Source of the DNA: Gammaproteobacteria bacterium | Lineage (GTDB): Bacteria; Pseudomonadota; Gammaproteobacteria; Arenicellales; JAHEKD01 | Length of the DNA stretch: 6,611 nt | NCBI GenBank assembly: GCA_024638545.1 | Contig: JAHEKD010000147.1 | Location: 1-6,611 of the forward strand | Direction of reading: 5' to 3' | Shown here: piece after piece, positions 1-6,035 of the stretch | Layout of the letters: the number at the start of each line of letters is the position of its first letter | How positions within the stretch are numbered: position 1 is the stretch's first letter | The notes under the pieces: model-generated | What the model was told of the DNA's origin: nothing | What the model saw: the letters and a program-made list of their open reading frames with translations, nothing else | The model's database searches: none | Position numbers and translations under genes: made by a program

Positions 1-58
1 TTTGCTAGCGGCGTTTGCGATGGCTTATTCGATGCTGGAGGACTGCCCTGAGCTATGA
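1..58 (+). CDS. pdxA: Probable 4-hydroxythreonine-4-phosphate dehydrogenase PdxA, C-terminal 18 residues only
   Basis: Only the last 18 codons are present, read from base 2 and ending in TGA at 56-58. The stop overlaps the rsmA start codon in an ATGA arrangement, as expected for co-translated neighbours. The visible peptide (LLAAFAMAYSML then EDCPEL) resembles the helical end of PdxA, where a pattern like FITALNLAIKMI occurs in E. coli as I recall it. PdxA carries out an NAD-dependent oxidation in pyridoxal 5'-phosphate synthesis and is the usual gene directly upstream of rsmA (surA-pdxA-rsmA). The call rests on synteny plus this short match, so another gene remains possible. The other two forward frames stop earlier or give no such match. 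Confidence 0.6.
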   Translation, partial: LLAAFAMAYSMLEDCPEL

Positions 59-831
59 AACCACATGTTCCACGCAAACGATTCGGACAGCATTTTTTAC
101 ATGATCGAACCATTATCTCACGAATCATCGATTCTTTGGAAATCCAAAAAAGTGACACAATCCTGGAAATTGGACCCGGACAAGGGGCATTGACACGTCA
201 TCTGCCTGAATCGATACATCATTTATATTTGGTTGAAATTGACAGGGATTTGGCCGCTGCACTTGGATCCGCGTTCGCGCACCGGAGCAATGTAACGATT
301 ATCAATCAGGACGTACTAAGTGTTAATATCGCCGACTATCTTCAGGAGGGTCGTTTATTGAGAATTATCGGCAACCTGCCCTACAATATTACAACACCAA
401 TTTTTTTTCATCTTGCACAATTTGCACACTCTATCAGGGACATGACCTTCATGGTTCAAAAAGAAGTAGCTGATCGACTTATCGCTGAAGCCGGCAGTAA
501 AACATATGGGCGCCTGAGCTTATCCGCCGGACTGAGATTCTCTATTCGCAAGCGTTTCGATGTCGGCCCGGGTGCCTTTAACCCGCCTCCCAAAGTCACA
601 TCGAGTATCATACATCTCAGGCCGCACGAACAGCAGTTTCAAGATATATTACAGCAGCAGTTTGACACGCTGGTCAGAACCGCGTTCTCACAGCGCCGCA
701 AGACGCTCAAGAACAGCCTTGGGAAAATTATCGATGCTGAAACATTTAAAAACGCTGACATCGATTCTACGTTGAGACCGGAATCATTAACCATAGATGA
801 TTTCCTGAAGCTGGCTGAACGAATGATATAA
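55..831 (+). CDS. rsmA: 16S rRNA (adenine1518-N6/adenine1519-N6)-dimethyltransferase RsmA (KsgA)
   Basis: RsmA transfers four methyl groups from S-adenosylmethionine to two adjacent adenines in helix 45 of 16S rRNA, a late step of 30S subunit assembly in the cytoplasm. The 258-residue product is full length for the family. It opens with the typical RKRFGQHFL segment (residues 7-15). SAM-binding motif I is EIGPGQGALT (38-47), the acidic residue after strand 2 is in VEID (60-63), and QDVL (85-88) follows. The catalytic motif is NLPYNI (107-112). FNPPPKVTSS (175-184) and the basic FSQRRKTLKN (211-220) are also conserved family segments. A GGAGG sits at 37-41, 13 bases before the ATG, which is rather far, so coupling to the overlapping upstream gene probably helps translation. 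Unlike in enteric bacteria, apaG does not follow. Confidence 0.97.
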   Translation: MKPHVPRKRFGQHFLHDRTIISRIIDSLEIQKSDTILEIGPGQGALTRHLPESIHHLYLVEIDRDLAAALGSAFAHRSNVTIINQDVLSVNIADYLQEGRLLRIIGNLPYNITTPIFFHLAQFAHSIRDMTFMVQKEVADRLIAEAGSKTYGRLSLSAGLRFSIRKRFDVGPGAFNPPPKVTSSIIHLRPHEQQFQDILQQQFDTLVRTAFSQRRKTLKNSLGKIIDAETFKNADIDSTLRPESLTIDDFLKLAERMI

Positions 832-870
832 TTCGCTCAATTACGATATGGTCAGCTTGAAACTGCTTTC

Positions 871-1431
871 ATGATTCAGAACATTTACAAACCAATCTCA
901 GTGTTGTTAGGACTTTTCTACCTGATAGAGGCAAAGTCATACGACTGCAGCGTGATTTATGACGAATTTGACAGCCTGATGCATAAAGATTTTCTGGTTT
1001 CACCCGATAATTACGTGCCAAACATAAGTGGCGAGATCAGTTTTGAAGATTTCAATGCCGCACAGCGCGGCAAACTTTACCTAAGAAAAGACAGGCCTGA
1101 AAAAGGCGTTGGAATCATCTTCACCAATAATAAGCTATATGGAAAATTCGTTTTTGACTGGCACGATAAAACCACTGTCACGATTGAAGACATAATTATT
1201 TACAGTCGAGTGGAAGATGGTTACGCACCGATCCATCACTGGCATCTGACACTGAAACAAGGAGATAAAATTGATCTCGATAGCGGCAAGGTTTTTAGCA
1301 GCGATAATTATCCCGAGGAAGAGCTGTTAAGGGCAGATTTACAGCTCTCTGAGTCATCTGTAGACAATCCAGTCCTGGAGTCTATAAATGAAGCACGGGT
1401 CTTTTATCCAACTGCATCGCTTTGTGACTAG
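871..1431 (+). CDS. Hypothetical exported protein downstream of rsmA
   Basis: I do not recognise this 186-residue protein. Residues 1-21 look like a signal peptide: a short N-region with Lys7, a hydrophobic core from about 9 to 19 (ISVLLGLFYLI), and a possible cleavage after EA at 20-21. The mature part would be periplasmic or secreted. It is acidic, rich in Asp and Glu, with alternating hydrophobic residues suggesting mostly beta structure (for example KGVGIIF, KLYGKFVFDW, TVTIEDIII, HHWHLTL). Only two cysteines are present, at 26 and 185, which would allow one disulfide tying the two ends together. It lies 39 bases after rsmA in the same reading frame. The rsmA stop bounds it upstream, so ATG 871 is the first possible ATG start; no good Shine-Dalgarno sequence precedes it. 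It may be read through from the pdxA-rsmA transcript. Function unknown. Confidence 0.75.
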   Translation: MIQNIYKPISVLLGLFYLIEAKSYDCSVIYDEFDSLMHKDFLVSPDNYVPNISGEISFEDFNAAQRGKLYLRKDRPEKGVGIIFTNNKLYGKFVFDWHDKTTVTIEDIIIYSRVEDGYAPIHHWHLTLKQGDKIDLDSGKVFSSDNYPEEELLRADLQLSESSVDNPVLESINEARVFYPTASLCD

Positions 1432-1476
1432 CCCGCATGAAACTAAGCGGATGTAAATCTGTACATCAGTTGTGGA

Positions 1477-2208
1477 TTAAATTGTGTCGGCAGCAAGACT
1501 TTCGGCCTCAAGTTGCTCAACGGTCTGTTCAATCCACAGCTTGCACTGTGCGTTAATCTCGCTCGCAGAATGAGTTCGCGGGTCAATCGGTTTACCAATC
1601 ACCAGCTTAATGGTTCCCGGTCGTTTGATAATGCCTTTGCGCTGCCAGAAACTTCCTGAATTGTGTGCAATCGGTATCACCGGCACCTGTGCCTGAGAAG
1701 CCAGCATGCTGCCACCTGCATTAAACTTTCCTGTCACACCGGGCGCCATTCGCGTTCCTTCCGGACAAATCACCACGCTCAAACCCTCTTCGAGCCGCTC
1801 CCTGCCTTGCTGTAATAACTGCCTGAGGGCAGCTTTGGACTGCGAACGATCTATCGCAATGGGTTTTGCAAGCGACAGGCCCCAGCCAAATACCGGAATT
1901 CGCAACAGTTCTTTTTTTAAAACCCAGCAATGTGGTGGTAGTATGAATAACAATGACATGGTTTCCCACGCGGACTGGTGCTTGACCATGGCAATAAACG
2001 GCCGGTCGGGCAAATTTTCCAGGCCAGTAATTTTATAATCCAGACGACAGCAAACATAGAGCCATTTAATCATCAGCCAGCCCCAGCCACTGATTAGGCT
2101 TATTTTCTTTTTTAAGGGTAGAAAATAAGCCAGCAGGGTTAATGGGAAATAGACTACTGTAATAACCACCTGACCCAGAAAAAATATTGAAGAACGGATG
2201 AATAACAT
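1477..2208 (-). CDS. plsC: 1-acyl-sn-glycerol-3-phosphate acyltransferase (PlsC family)
   Basis: PlsC acylates lysophosphatidic acid to phosphatidic acid at the inner membrane, the second acylation in phospholipid synthesis. With the start at 2208 the protein has 243 residues. An N-terminal membrane segment spans roughly 7-31. Motif I is KHQSAWE (76-82), an HX4E form of the usual HX4D catalytic pair that I recall from many beta- and gammaproteobacterial members. Motif II is KKELLRIPVFGW (98-109), motif III PEGTR (149-153), and motif IV lies around VPVIPIAHNSG (175-185). I prefer the internal ATG at 2208, because AGGT lies about four bases before it and the MLFIRS opening is typical. The frame extends to an ATG at 2232 (251 residues) with no visible binding site. 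It usually follows gmhB; here it is separated from it. It converges with the + strand gene ending at 1431, with no clear terminator between them. Confidence 0.93.
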   Translation of the reverse strand: MLFIRSSIFFLGQVVITVVYFPLTLLAYFLPLKKKISLISGWGWLMIKWLYVCCRLDYKITGLENLPDRPFIAMVKHQSAWETMSLLFILPPHCWVLKKELLRIPVFGWGLSLAKPIAIDRSQSKAALRQLLQQGRERLEEGLSVVICPEGTRMAPGVTGKFNAGGSMLASQAQVPVIPIAHNSGSFWQRKGIIKRPGTIKLVIGKPIDPRTHSASEINAQCKLWIEQTVEQLEAESLAADTI

Positions 2209-2433
2209 ATTACCTAGTATTGTAACTGACATTGAATATCATAAACGTGACCTGATTTTTGTAAAAGATTTTTTGATTGCAAGCTCAAGGTATAGCGTTA
2301 ACAGACCGTCAACAATTGCCATCAAGTATTCTTATCCTGCAGGTGGTCAATATCAATAAGTGAATATAAAATAGCGCCAGTCTCAGGCCCTGATCTGAAT
2401 AATTAATTTCATCAAATTTGATAGGCTCATCTT
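2209..2433. promoter_or_regulatory. Divergent intergenic region between plsC and ltaE
   Basis: This spacer must hold the promoter of ltaE to the right and probably one for plsC to the left. It is AT-rich. On the + strand TATAAA at 2365-2370 is a possible -10 element for ltaE, but no convincing -35 sits at the right distance. A perfect 12-base palindrome, ATCAAATTTGAT, occupies 2411-2422 and ends just where the weak ribosome binding site (TAGG, 2422-2425, eight bases before the ATG) of ltaE begins. It could be an operator, but about one or two palindromes of this size are expected by chance in the window. No small gene is apparent here. Confidence 0.35.
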
Positions 2434-3444
2434 ATGATTGATCTACGCAGCGATACTGTCACCAAGCCCAGCAGATCCATGCTCACCGCCATGAGCAGGG
2501 CGCATGTGGGTGATGACGTATACGGGGAAGATCCAACAGTAAATTCTCTGGAAAAATGCTGCGCGGAAATGCTCGGAAAAGATGCCGGTATTTTCGCACC
2601 GAGCGGGACACAGTCAAATTTACTGGCACTAATGGGTCACTGTCAGCGTGGTGATGAATATATCGTTGGCCAGCAGGCACATACCTACCGTTATGAAGCT
2701 GGAGGTGCGGCCGTGCTTGGAAGCATCCAGCCGCAACCGGTCGACAATCAGGCCGACGGCTTCATCGACCTGACTGACGCTGAAAAAAATATCAAGGCTG
2801 ATGATTATCATTTCGCCAGAACACGATTACTTTGCCAGGAAAATACGCATGCTGGCCAGGCACTGCCGATAGCGTATTTGGCCCAGTCATCCGAGCTGTG
2901 CAAACGCCACCGGCTTGCCCATCATCTTGATGGCGCGCGTATTTTTAACGCCGCGGTAAAGTATGATATTGATGTAAAGCATATTTCGGATCACTTTGAT
3001 TCAGTATCTGTGTGCTTGTCAAAAGGACTGGGCGCACCTGTTGGATCTGTGCTTTGTGGAAGTCGGACACTCATTGATAATGCGCGCCGTAACCGAAAAA
3101 TGCTCGGAGGCGGTATGCGCCAGGCCGGGTTCTTGGCCGCCGCAGGGATTTATGCGTTACAAAACAATATCAGCCGGTTAGCTGATGACCATGAAAAAGC
3201 AAGGCGATTGGCGCAGGGATTATCCGATATTGATGAATTAAAAGTAGACTATACCGAAACCCAGACAAATATGGTGTTTGTAGAAATAATCAATCATCGT
3301 CATCACGAGTTCGTTGGACAAATCAGACAACAGGGCATATTACTGTCTGGTCGTTACAGCCTGCGGCTGGTTACTCATCTGGATATCAGCGATCAGGACA
3401 TTGTGTATGTGATTAGTAAATTTAAAGATTATTTTAGAAAATAA
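2434..3444 (+). CDS. ltaE: Low-specificity L-threonine aldolase
   Basis: This PLP enzyme of fold type I cleaves L-threonine and L-allo-threonine to glycine and acetaldehyde in the cytoplasm. It can supply glycine or degrade threonine and related beta-hydroxy amino acids. The 336 residues match the family's length. The opening MIDLRSDTVTKPS is diagnostic. GTQSN (58-62) fits the cofactor phosphate-binding loop, His83 in QQAHTY the residue stacking on the PLP ring, and HLDGAR (164-169) holds the Asp that contacts the pyridine nitrogen. SKGLGAPVG (196-204) holds the Schiff-base lysine at 197. Arg311 in LRLVTH is in place for binding the substrate carboxylate. It is a single gene, divergent from plsC and convergent with the AraC-type regulator. 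No strong + strand terminator follows; the hairpin at 3569-3594 lacks a T-run on this side. Confidence 0.96.
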   Translation: MIDLRSDTVTKPSRSMLTAMSRAHVGDDVYGEDPTVNSLEKCCAEMLGKDAGIFAPSGTQSNLLALMGHCQRGDEYIVGQQAHTYRYEAGGAAVLGSIQPQPVDNQADGFIDLTDAEKNIKADDYHFARTRLLCQENTHAGQALPIAYLAQSSELCKRHRLAHHLDGARIFNAAVKYDIDVKHISDHFDSVSVCLSKGLGAPVGSVLCGSRTLIDNARRNRKMLGGGMRQAGFLAAAGIYALQNNISRLADDHEKARRLAQGLSDIDELKVDYTETQTNMVFVEIINHRHHEFVGQIRQQGILLSGRYSLRLVTHLDISDQDIVYVISKFKDYFRK

Positions 3445-3563
3445 ACGACCAAAACGACGTGTCTCTTATCAGGGCCAGCTATCCATTTGACGTTTTTAGC
3501 CGATTTTACGAATAATATCGTTATTTGTAGTAAATTATAAATTAACAGAATATCCTCGGCCAT

Positions 3564-3594
3564 AAAAAAGCGCCTCTTGTTTCCAAGAGGCGCT
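3564..3594 (-). terminator. Strong rho-independent terminator for leftward transcription
   Basis: The arms AGCGCCTCTTG (3569-3579) and CAAGAGGCGCT (3584-3594) form a perfect 11-pair stem. Read on the - strand the loop is the stable tetraloop GAAA and the stem runs directly into a six-base T-run (A-run at 3564-3569 on +). This is a textbook intrinsic terminator for the AraC-type gene, whose stop lies 130 bases upstream. On the + strand the stem is followed by CAAAAC, so it should stop ltaE transcripts poorly. Confidence 0.9.
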
Positions 3595-3621
3595 CAAAAC
3601 GTAAGGGGTATACAAAATAAG

Positions 3622-3653
3622 TAAGTACCTTCAAGATAACCTGAAGGTGCTTA
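3622..3653. repeat. Inverted repeat (hairpin) in the regulator 3' region
   Basis: TAAGTACCTTCA (3622-3633) pairs with TGAAGGTGCTTA (3642-3653) around an eight-base loop. All twelve pairs form in the + strand transcript, one of them G-U; on the - strand that pair is a C-A mismatch. No clean T-run follows on either side, so it is not a standard terminator. It lies 28 bases from the terminator stem at 3569-3594, between the convergent ltaE and regulator genes, and may be a weak ltaE terminator or a 3' untranslated RNA structure. Confidence 0.5.
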
Positions 3654-3723
3654 TATTATCGTTAATTAACAATTTAATTTACAGGTAATAATTGGTCGCA
3701 TAATGGTAATAATCGAACTATGT

Positions 3724-4662
3724 TTAGAAAATCTCGCTTCTGAACTGCGTTGGTGTCTTATTTGTATGCTTTTTAAAGAACTTGACCATATTCGTTGGTT
3801 CTTCAAAACCGAAATAAAAGGCGATCTCCTGCACATTTTTAGAGGAATACGCTAACAAACGCTTAATTTCCAATATGGTAACGTATTCGATATAGGCTTT
3901 AGCCGTCCTGTTGATATTTGTCTTGCAAGTCTGATTAAGCGTTTTGTAGGACACCTTCAGCATGCGTGCGTAATCGTGTGCGCTCCTGATTTCCTTGAAA
4001 TTCTCCATCACAAGGCGGTTAAAATGCGAAAATAACTTGATAGATCTAGGCGGCTGGGTGTCACTGAGTCGTCGCTCTCGTTGCCTTACCAGTTGATACA
4101 TCATCAGTTTTAGCAGTAATTGCAATACCTGCTTATGACCATATCGATCAGGATAAAGGTACTCCCCGTAAATTTCTTCAGCCAACTCTAGCAGTGGCCG
4201 GTATTGATCATCTGTAAAACTGATTAACGGACATAGATGATGGTAACTGAACAACCTGGAGAAGGGCAAAATTCCCCGACCGTCAAATAATTCCGTGAGA
4301 AATTCTTCATCAAGCTTAAATACAATGGCGTCGAGATCATTAAGCCGGGTTATATTAAAAAGTTGACCCCTCGATACGAATATGAACGATCCCGACTCAA
4401 TGTCATATTCCTCGAAATCGATCAGGACTTTACCGGCACCTGAAATAACAAACACAGTCAGATAAATATCAAGCTTTAATAAATCATTGATCAGTGTTTT
4501 CAGGTATTGCTGTTCATTTCCGGATTCGCTGAATTTGAATACCTCAAATCCAAAGTCATTTTCTGATGTGGCTATTTCTTTAACAAGATTGTTTTTGTTC
4601 AAGTTCGTTCGCCCGTTATGTACTTTAATTTTTATGAAAAACAACTGGCTTTTGATCACCAA
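3724..4662 (-). CDS. AraC-family transcriptional regulator with a non-ATG or damaged start
   Basis: The C-terminal part (about 206-310) is an AraC/XylS DNA-binding domain with two helix-turn-helix motifs: HDYARMLKVSYKTLNQ (229-244) continuing through AKAYIEYVTILEIKRLL, then VQEIAFYFGFEEPTNMVKFF (277-296), ending KKHTNKTPTQFR. The N-terminal part (about 65-120) looks like a small cupin-type effector domain, with VFVISGAGKVLIDFEEYDI and GSFIFVSRGQLFNIT. The ligand cannot be told. No ATG exists in frame until the Met-Met pair at 187-188. The open frame begins at TTG 4662, with GTG 4659 and TTG 4644 and 4602 also possible, and none has a visible ribosome binding site. Nine codons upstream and in frame lies an ATG with a good site, but TAG interrupts after four codons. 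Either the gene is translated from a weak start or it has suffered a nonsense mutation. Codon use appears more AT-rich than in the neighbours, which may hint at transfer. Targets are unknown; rraA and ltaE are candidates by position only. Confidence 0.85.
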   Translation of the reverse strand: MVIKSQLFFIKIKVHNGRTNLNKNNLVKEIATSENDFGFEVFKFSESGNEQQYLKTLINDLLKLDIYLTVFVISGAGKVLIDFEEYDIESGSFIFVSRGQLFNITRLNDLDAIVFKLDEEFLTELFDGRGILPFSRLFSYHHLCPLISFTDDQYRPLLELAEEIYGEYLYPDRYGHKQVLQLLLKLMMYQLVRQRERRLSDTQPPRSIKLFSHFNRLVMENFKEIRSAHDYARMLKVSYKTLNQTCKTNINRTAKAYIEYVTILEIKRLLAYSSKNVQEIAFYFGFEEPTNMVKFFKKHTNKTPTQFRSEIF

Positions 4663-4674
4663 CGTTATTTTTCG

Positions 4675-4701
4675 CTAAACGAAAGACATCCCTAAACCCC
4701 T
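4675..4701 (-). promoter_or_regulatory. Ribosome binding site and ATG with amber stop, just upstream of the AraC-type gene
   Basis: On the - strand AGGGG (4701-4697) is followed after seven bases by ATG (4689-4687), the best translation start signal near the regulator gene. The frame reads Met-Ser-Phe-Val and then TAG (4677-4675). The next codons lead in the same frame into the regulator's open frame, which begins at TTG 4662. This is either the original start of a regulator now carrying an amber mutation, a four-codon leader ORF controlling reinitiation, or a sequencing error. Confidence 0.5.
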
Positions 4702-4743
4702 GCTCACGCCTTTCTTGGTAGCTTAAATATTATAATAAACCAA

Positions 4744-4772
4744 ATTCTGAATCTATGTTACATTTATGACAA
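4744..4772 (-). promoter_or_regulatory. Candidate sigma-70 promoter for the AraC-type gene
   Basis: On the - strand TTGTCA (4772-4767, five of six consensus bases) and CAGAAT (4749-4744, four of six) are separated by exactly 17 bases. A second possible -10, a perfect TATAAT, lies just downstream at 4734-4729 but lacks a good -35. Either would start transcription shortly before the AGGGG-ATG signal at 4701-4687. AT-rich spacers yield such matches often, so the call is modest. Confidence 0.4.
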
Positions 4773-4851
4773 AATTTAACAAATCCACTTACGAATGGGG
4801 AAAGTTGAGCCTGGGCAAGTTTTCTGATTCCGGTAAATACCGTTATGAGCG

Positions 4852-5349
4852 CTATTTAGATAGTTCAATTTTCTGGGGCGAGACGATTAATCCATCCTCA
4901 TCGGCATATAAATAATGCCCGGGAATAAAATCTATTCCGGCAAATGAGACTATAATCTCTTTCTGACCTTCACCACGTTTCGTACTCTTTAATGGATGCG
5001 TATTAAGCGCCTTGACGCCCACATCGATATCGGCAATTTCAGCACTGTCCCTTATACAGCCATTTACCAAAACCCCGGCCCAGCCGTTTTGTTTTGCCAT
5101 GCCTGCAAGCATGTCGCCCAGCAACGCGCATCGATGCGAACCACCGCCGTCAATCACGAGCACACTGCCCTCTACCGTTCGCCCAAGTGTCTCTTTAACC
5201 AGCACATTGTCTTCAAACACTTTTACCGTCACAATGGGCCCGTGAAATCGCTTTACCCCGCCATAATCATTGAATATTGGCTGAGCAATAGAAATTTGAT
5301 CGCTGTATTGATCGCATATATCGGTAGTCAAATATGATTTAGTCGCCAT
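4852..5349 (-). CDS. rraA: RraA family protein (ribonuclease E activity regulator or related aldolase/decarboxylase)
   Basis: The 165-residue product aligns along its whole length with E. coli RraA as I remember it: an LTTDICDQY opening, VTVKVFEDN (41-49), VLVIDGGGS (63-71), QNGWAGVLVNG (87-97), and HYLYADEDGLIVS (145-157). E. coli RraA binds RNase E as a trimeric ring and inhibits its activity. The wider family includes HMG/CHA aldolases and oxaloacetate decarboxylases that carry a D-X20-R-D motif. That motif is intact here (Asp79, Arg100, Asp101), whereas I recall E. coli RraA lacking it. An enzymatic role is therefore possible, alone or with RNase E control. The start is well supported by AAGGAGA at 5360-5354, about five bases before the ATG. 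The gene follows gmhB in the same direction after a 122-base spacer holding a terminator, so it is probably a separate or attenuated transcription unit. Confidence 0.92.
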   Translation of the reverse strand: MATKSYLTTDICDQYSDQISIAQPIFNDYGGVKRFHGPIVTVKVFEDNVLVKETLGRTVEGSVLVIDGGGSHRCALLGDMLAGMAKQNGWAGVLVNGCIRDSAEIADIDVGVKALNTHPLKSTKRGEGQKEIIVSFAGIDFIPGHYLYADEDGLIVSPQKIELSK

Positions 5350-5375
5350 CTGTTCTCCTTATAAAATTACAAAAT

Positions 5376-5422
5376 AAAAAAACCTGCTCCCGTGTTTCTG
5401 CCTTCATCAGTGGAGGCAGGTT
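5376..5422 (-). terminator. Intrinsic terminator between gmhB and rraA, with a competing hairpin
   Basis: On the - strand AACCTGCCTCC (5422-5412) pairs with GGGAGCAGGTT (5391-5381), giving ten pairs with one bulged C. A seven-base T-run follows (5382-5376, the first two bases inside the stem). Between the arms lies a 20-base loop. The left arm can instead pair within CTGCCTCCA (5419-5411) and TGAAGGCAG (5406-5398) around the loop CTGA, with one C-A mismatch. The two structures exclude each other, as in attenuators. The simplest role is to end glyS-gmhB transcription. Its end lies just 26 bases before the rraA start codon, which leaves little room for a separate rraA promoter after it. Confidence 0.75.
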
Positions 5423-5429
5423 GTGGCCA

Positions 5430-5448
5430 AGAATATACAATATATTCT
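5430..5448. repeat. AT-rich inverted repeat upstream of rraA
   Basis: AGAATATA (5430-5437) and TATATTCT (5441-5448) form a perfect eight-base inverted repeat around CAA. On the - strand it contains TATATT twice, each five of six matches to a -10 element, so a weak rraA promoter could overlap it, although no good -35 is visible. A dyad overlapping a promoter is typical of a repressor site, but it could also be an RNA hairpin at the 3' end of the gmhB transcript. The regulator binding it, if any, is unknown. Confidence 0.4.
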
Positions 5449-5471
5449 GGTAGCTCATTCCAAATTGCCAT

Positions 5472-6035
5472 TCAGGCCAGAAAATCATTTACGAACTGTG
5501 GCAGATCAGCATAGACGGGAACCTTTGCCATTGGCGCAGCGAAATCGTGCTTTAGTTTATGTATCAACTCTTCATCTCTAGAAATCAGCGCCGAATAAGT
5601 GCCCGCTCCCATGCCTGCCTGCAGGTCACGAATTGAATCACCGACCATGACAGATTTTGAAAGATCTATTCCATGATCCTCGGAAATTTGCCTGAGCAAA
5701 CCTGATTTGGGCTTGCGACATTCACAATTGTCACTGTCAACATGAGGACAATAATAAATACCGTTAATGACACCGCCGCTTTGACTCACCTGATCCAGCA
5801 TTAGCTGATGAATTTTTTTCAGGGTGTTTTCGGTATATAGCCCTCGAGCGATACCTGATTGATTGGTTGCCACAAATATCCGGTATCCCTGTTGTGACAA
5901 GCACGCAATAGCATTAAGACTGCCCGCGAGCACCTGCCACTCATCAGGTGTTTTTACAAAGTTCCCTGTTTCCCTGTTGATCACGCCATCACGATCGAGT
6001 ATCAGCGTGCTGATGTCAAGGCCTGACCAATTCAT
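5472..6035 (-). CDS. gmhB: D-glycero-beta-D-manno-heptose 1,7-bisphosphate 7-phosphatase GmhB
   Basis: GmhB removes the 7-phosphate from heptose 1,7-bisphosphate in the cytoplasmic route to ADP-heptose for the LPS inner core. The 187-residue protein has the HAD-family layout. LDRDGVIN (13-20) carries the nucleophile Asp14 and acid/base Asp16, TNQSG (58-62) is motif II, RKPKSG (107-112) supplies the motif III lysine, and VGDSIRDLQAG (131-141) is motif IV. The zinc-binding loop typical of GmhB is present as CPH (96-98) and CEC (104-106), giving Cys96, His98, Cys104 and Cys106. Its ATG overlaps the glyS stop by four bases and no separate ribosome binding site is evident, which indicates translational coupling. 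plsC, the usual next gene, is displaced about 3.2 kb downstream. The histidinol-phosphate phosphatase domain is a close relative, but the glyS context favours GmhB. Confidence 0.93.
   Translation of the reverse strand: MNWSGLDISTLILDRDGVINRETGNFVKTPDEWQVLAGSLNAIACLSQQGYRIFVATNQSGIARGLYTENTLKKIHQLMLDQVSQSGGVINGIYYCPHVDSDNCECRKPKSGLLRQISEDHGIDLSKSVMVGDSIRDLQAGMGAGTYSALISRDEELIHKLKHDFAAPMAKVPVYADLPQFVNDFLA

Noticed and set aside
1450..1467. GATGTA/TACATC hairpin between the convergent ends of the exported-protein gene and plsC, as a possible terminator
   Set aside because: The stem has only six pairs, mostly A-T, and no T-run follows on either strand.
1721..1969. Second-frame open frame inside plsC, on the same strand
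   Set aside because: It lies wholly within plsC, whose motifs are clear, and its composition is typical of an out-of-frame shadow.
4766..4915. Small + strand open frame of 49 codons beginning MTKFNKSTYEWG
   Set aside because: It has no ribosome binding site, overlaps the regulator's candidate promoter on one side and the 3' end of rraA in antisense on the other, and matches nothing I know. A chance frame is more likely.
4996..5337. A + strand open frame of 113 codons opposite rraA
   Set aside because: It is antisense to a well-supported rraA, with no ribosome binding site and no recognisable motif.
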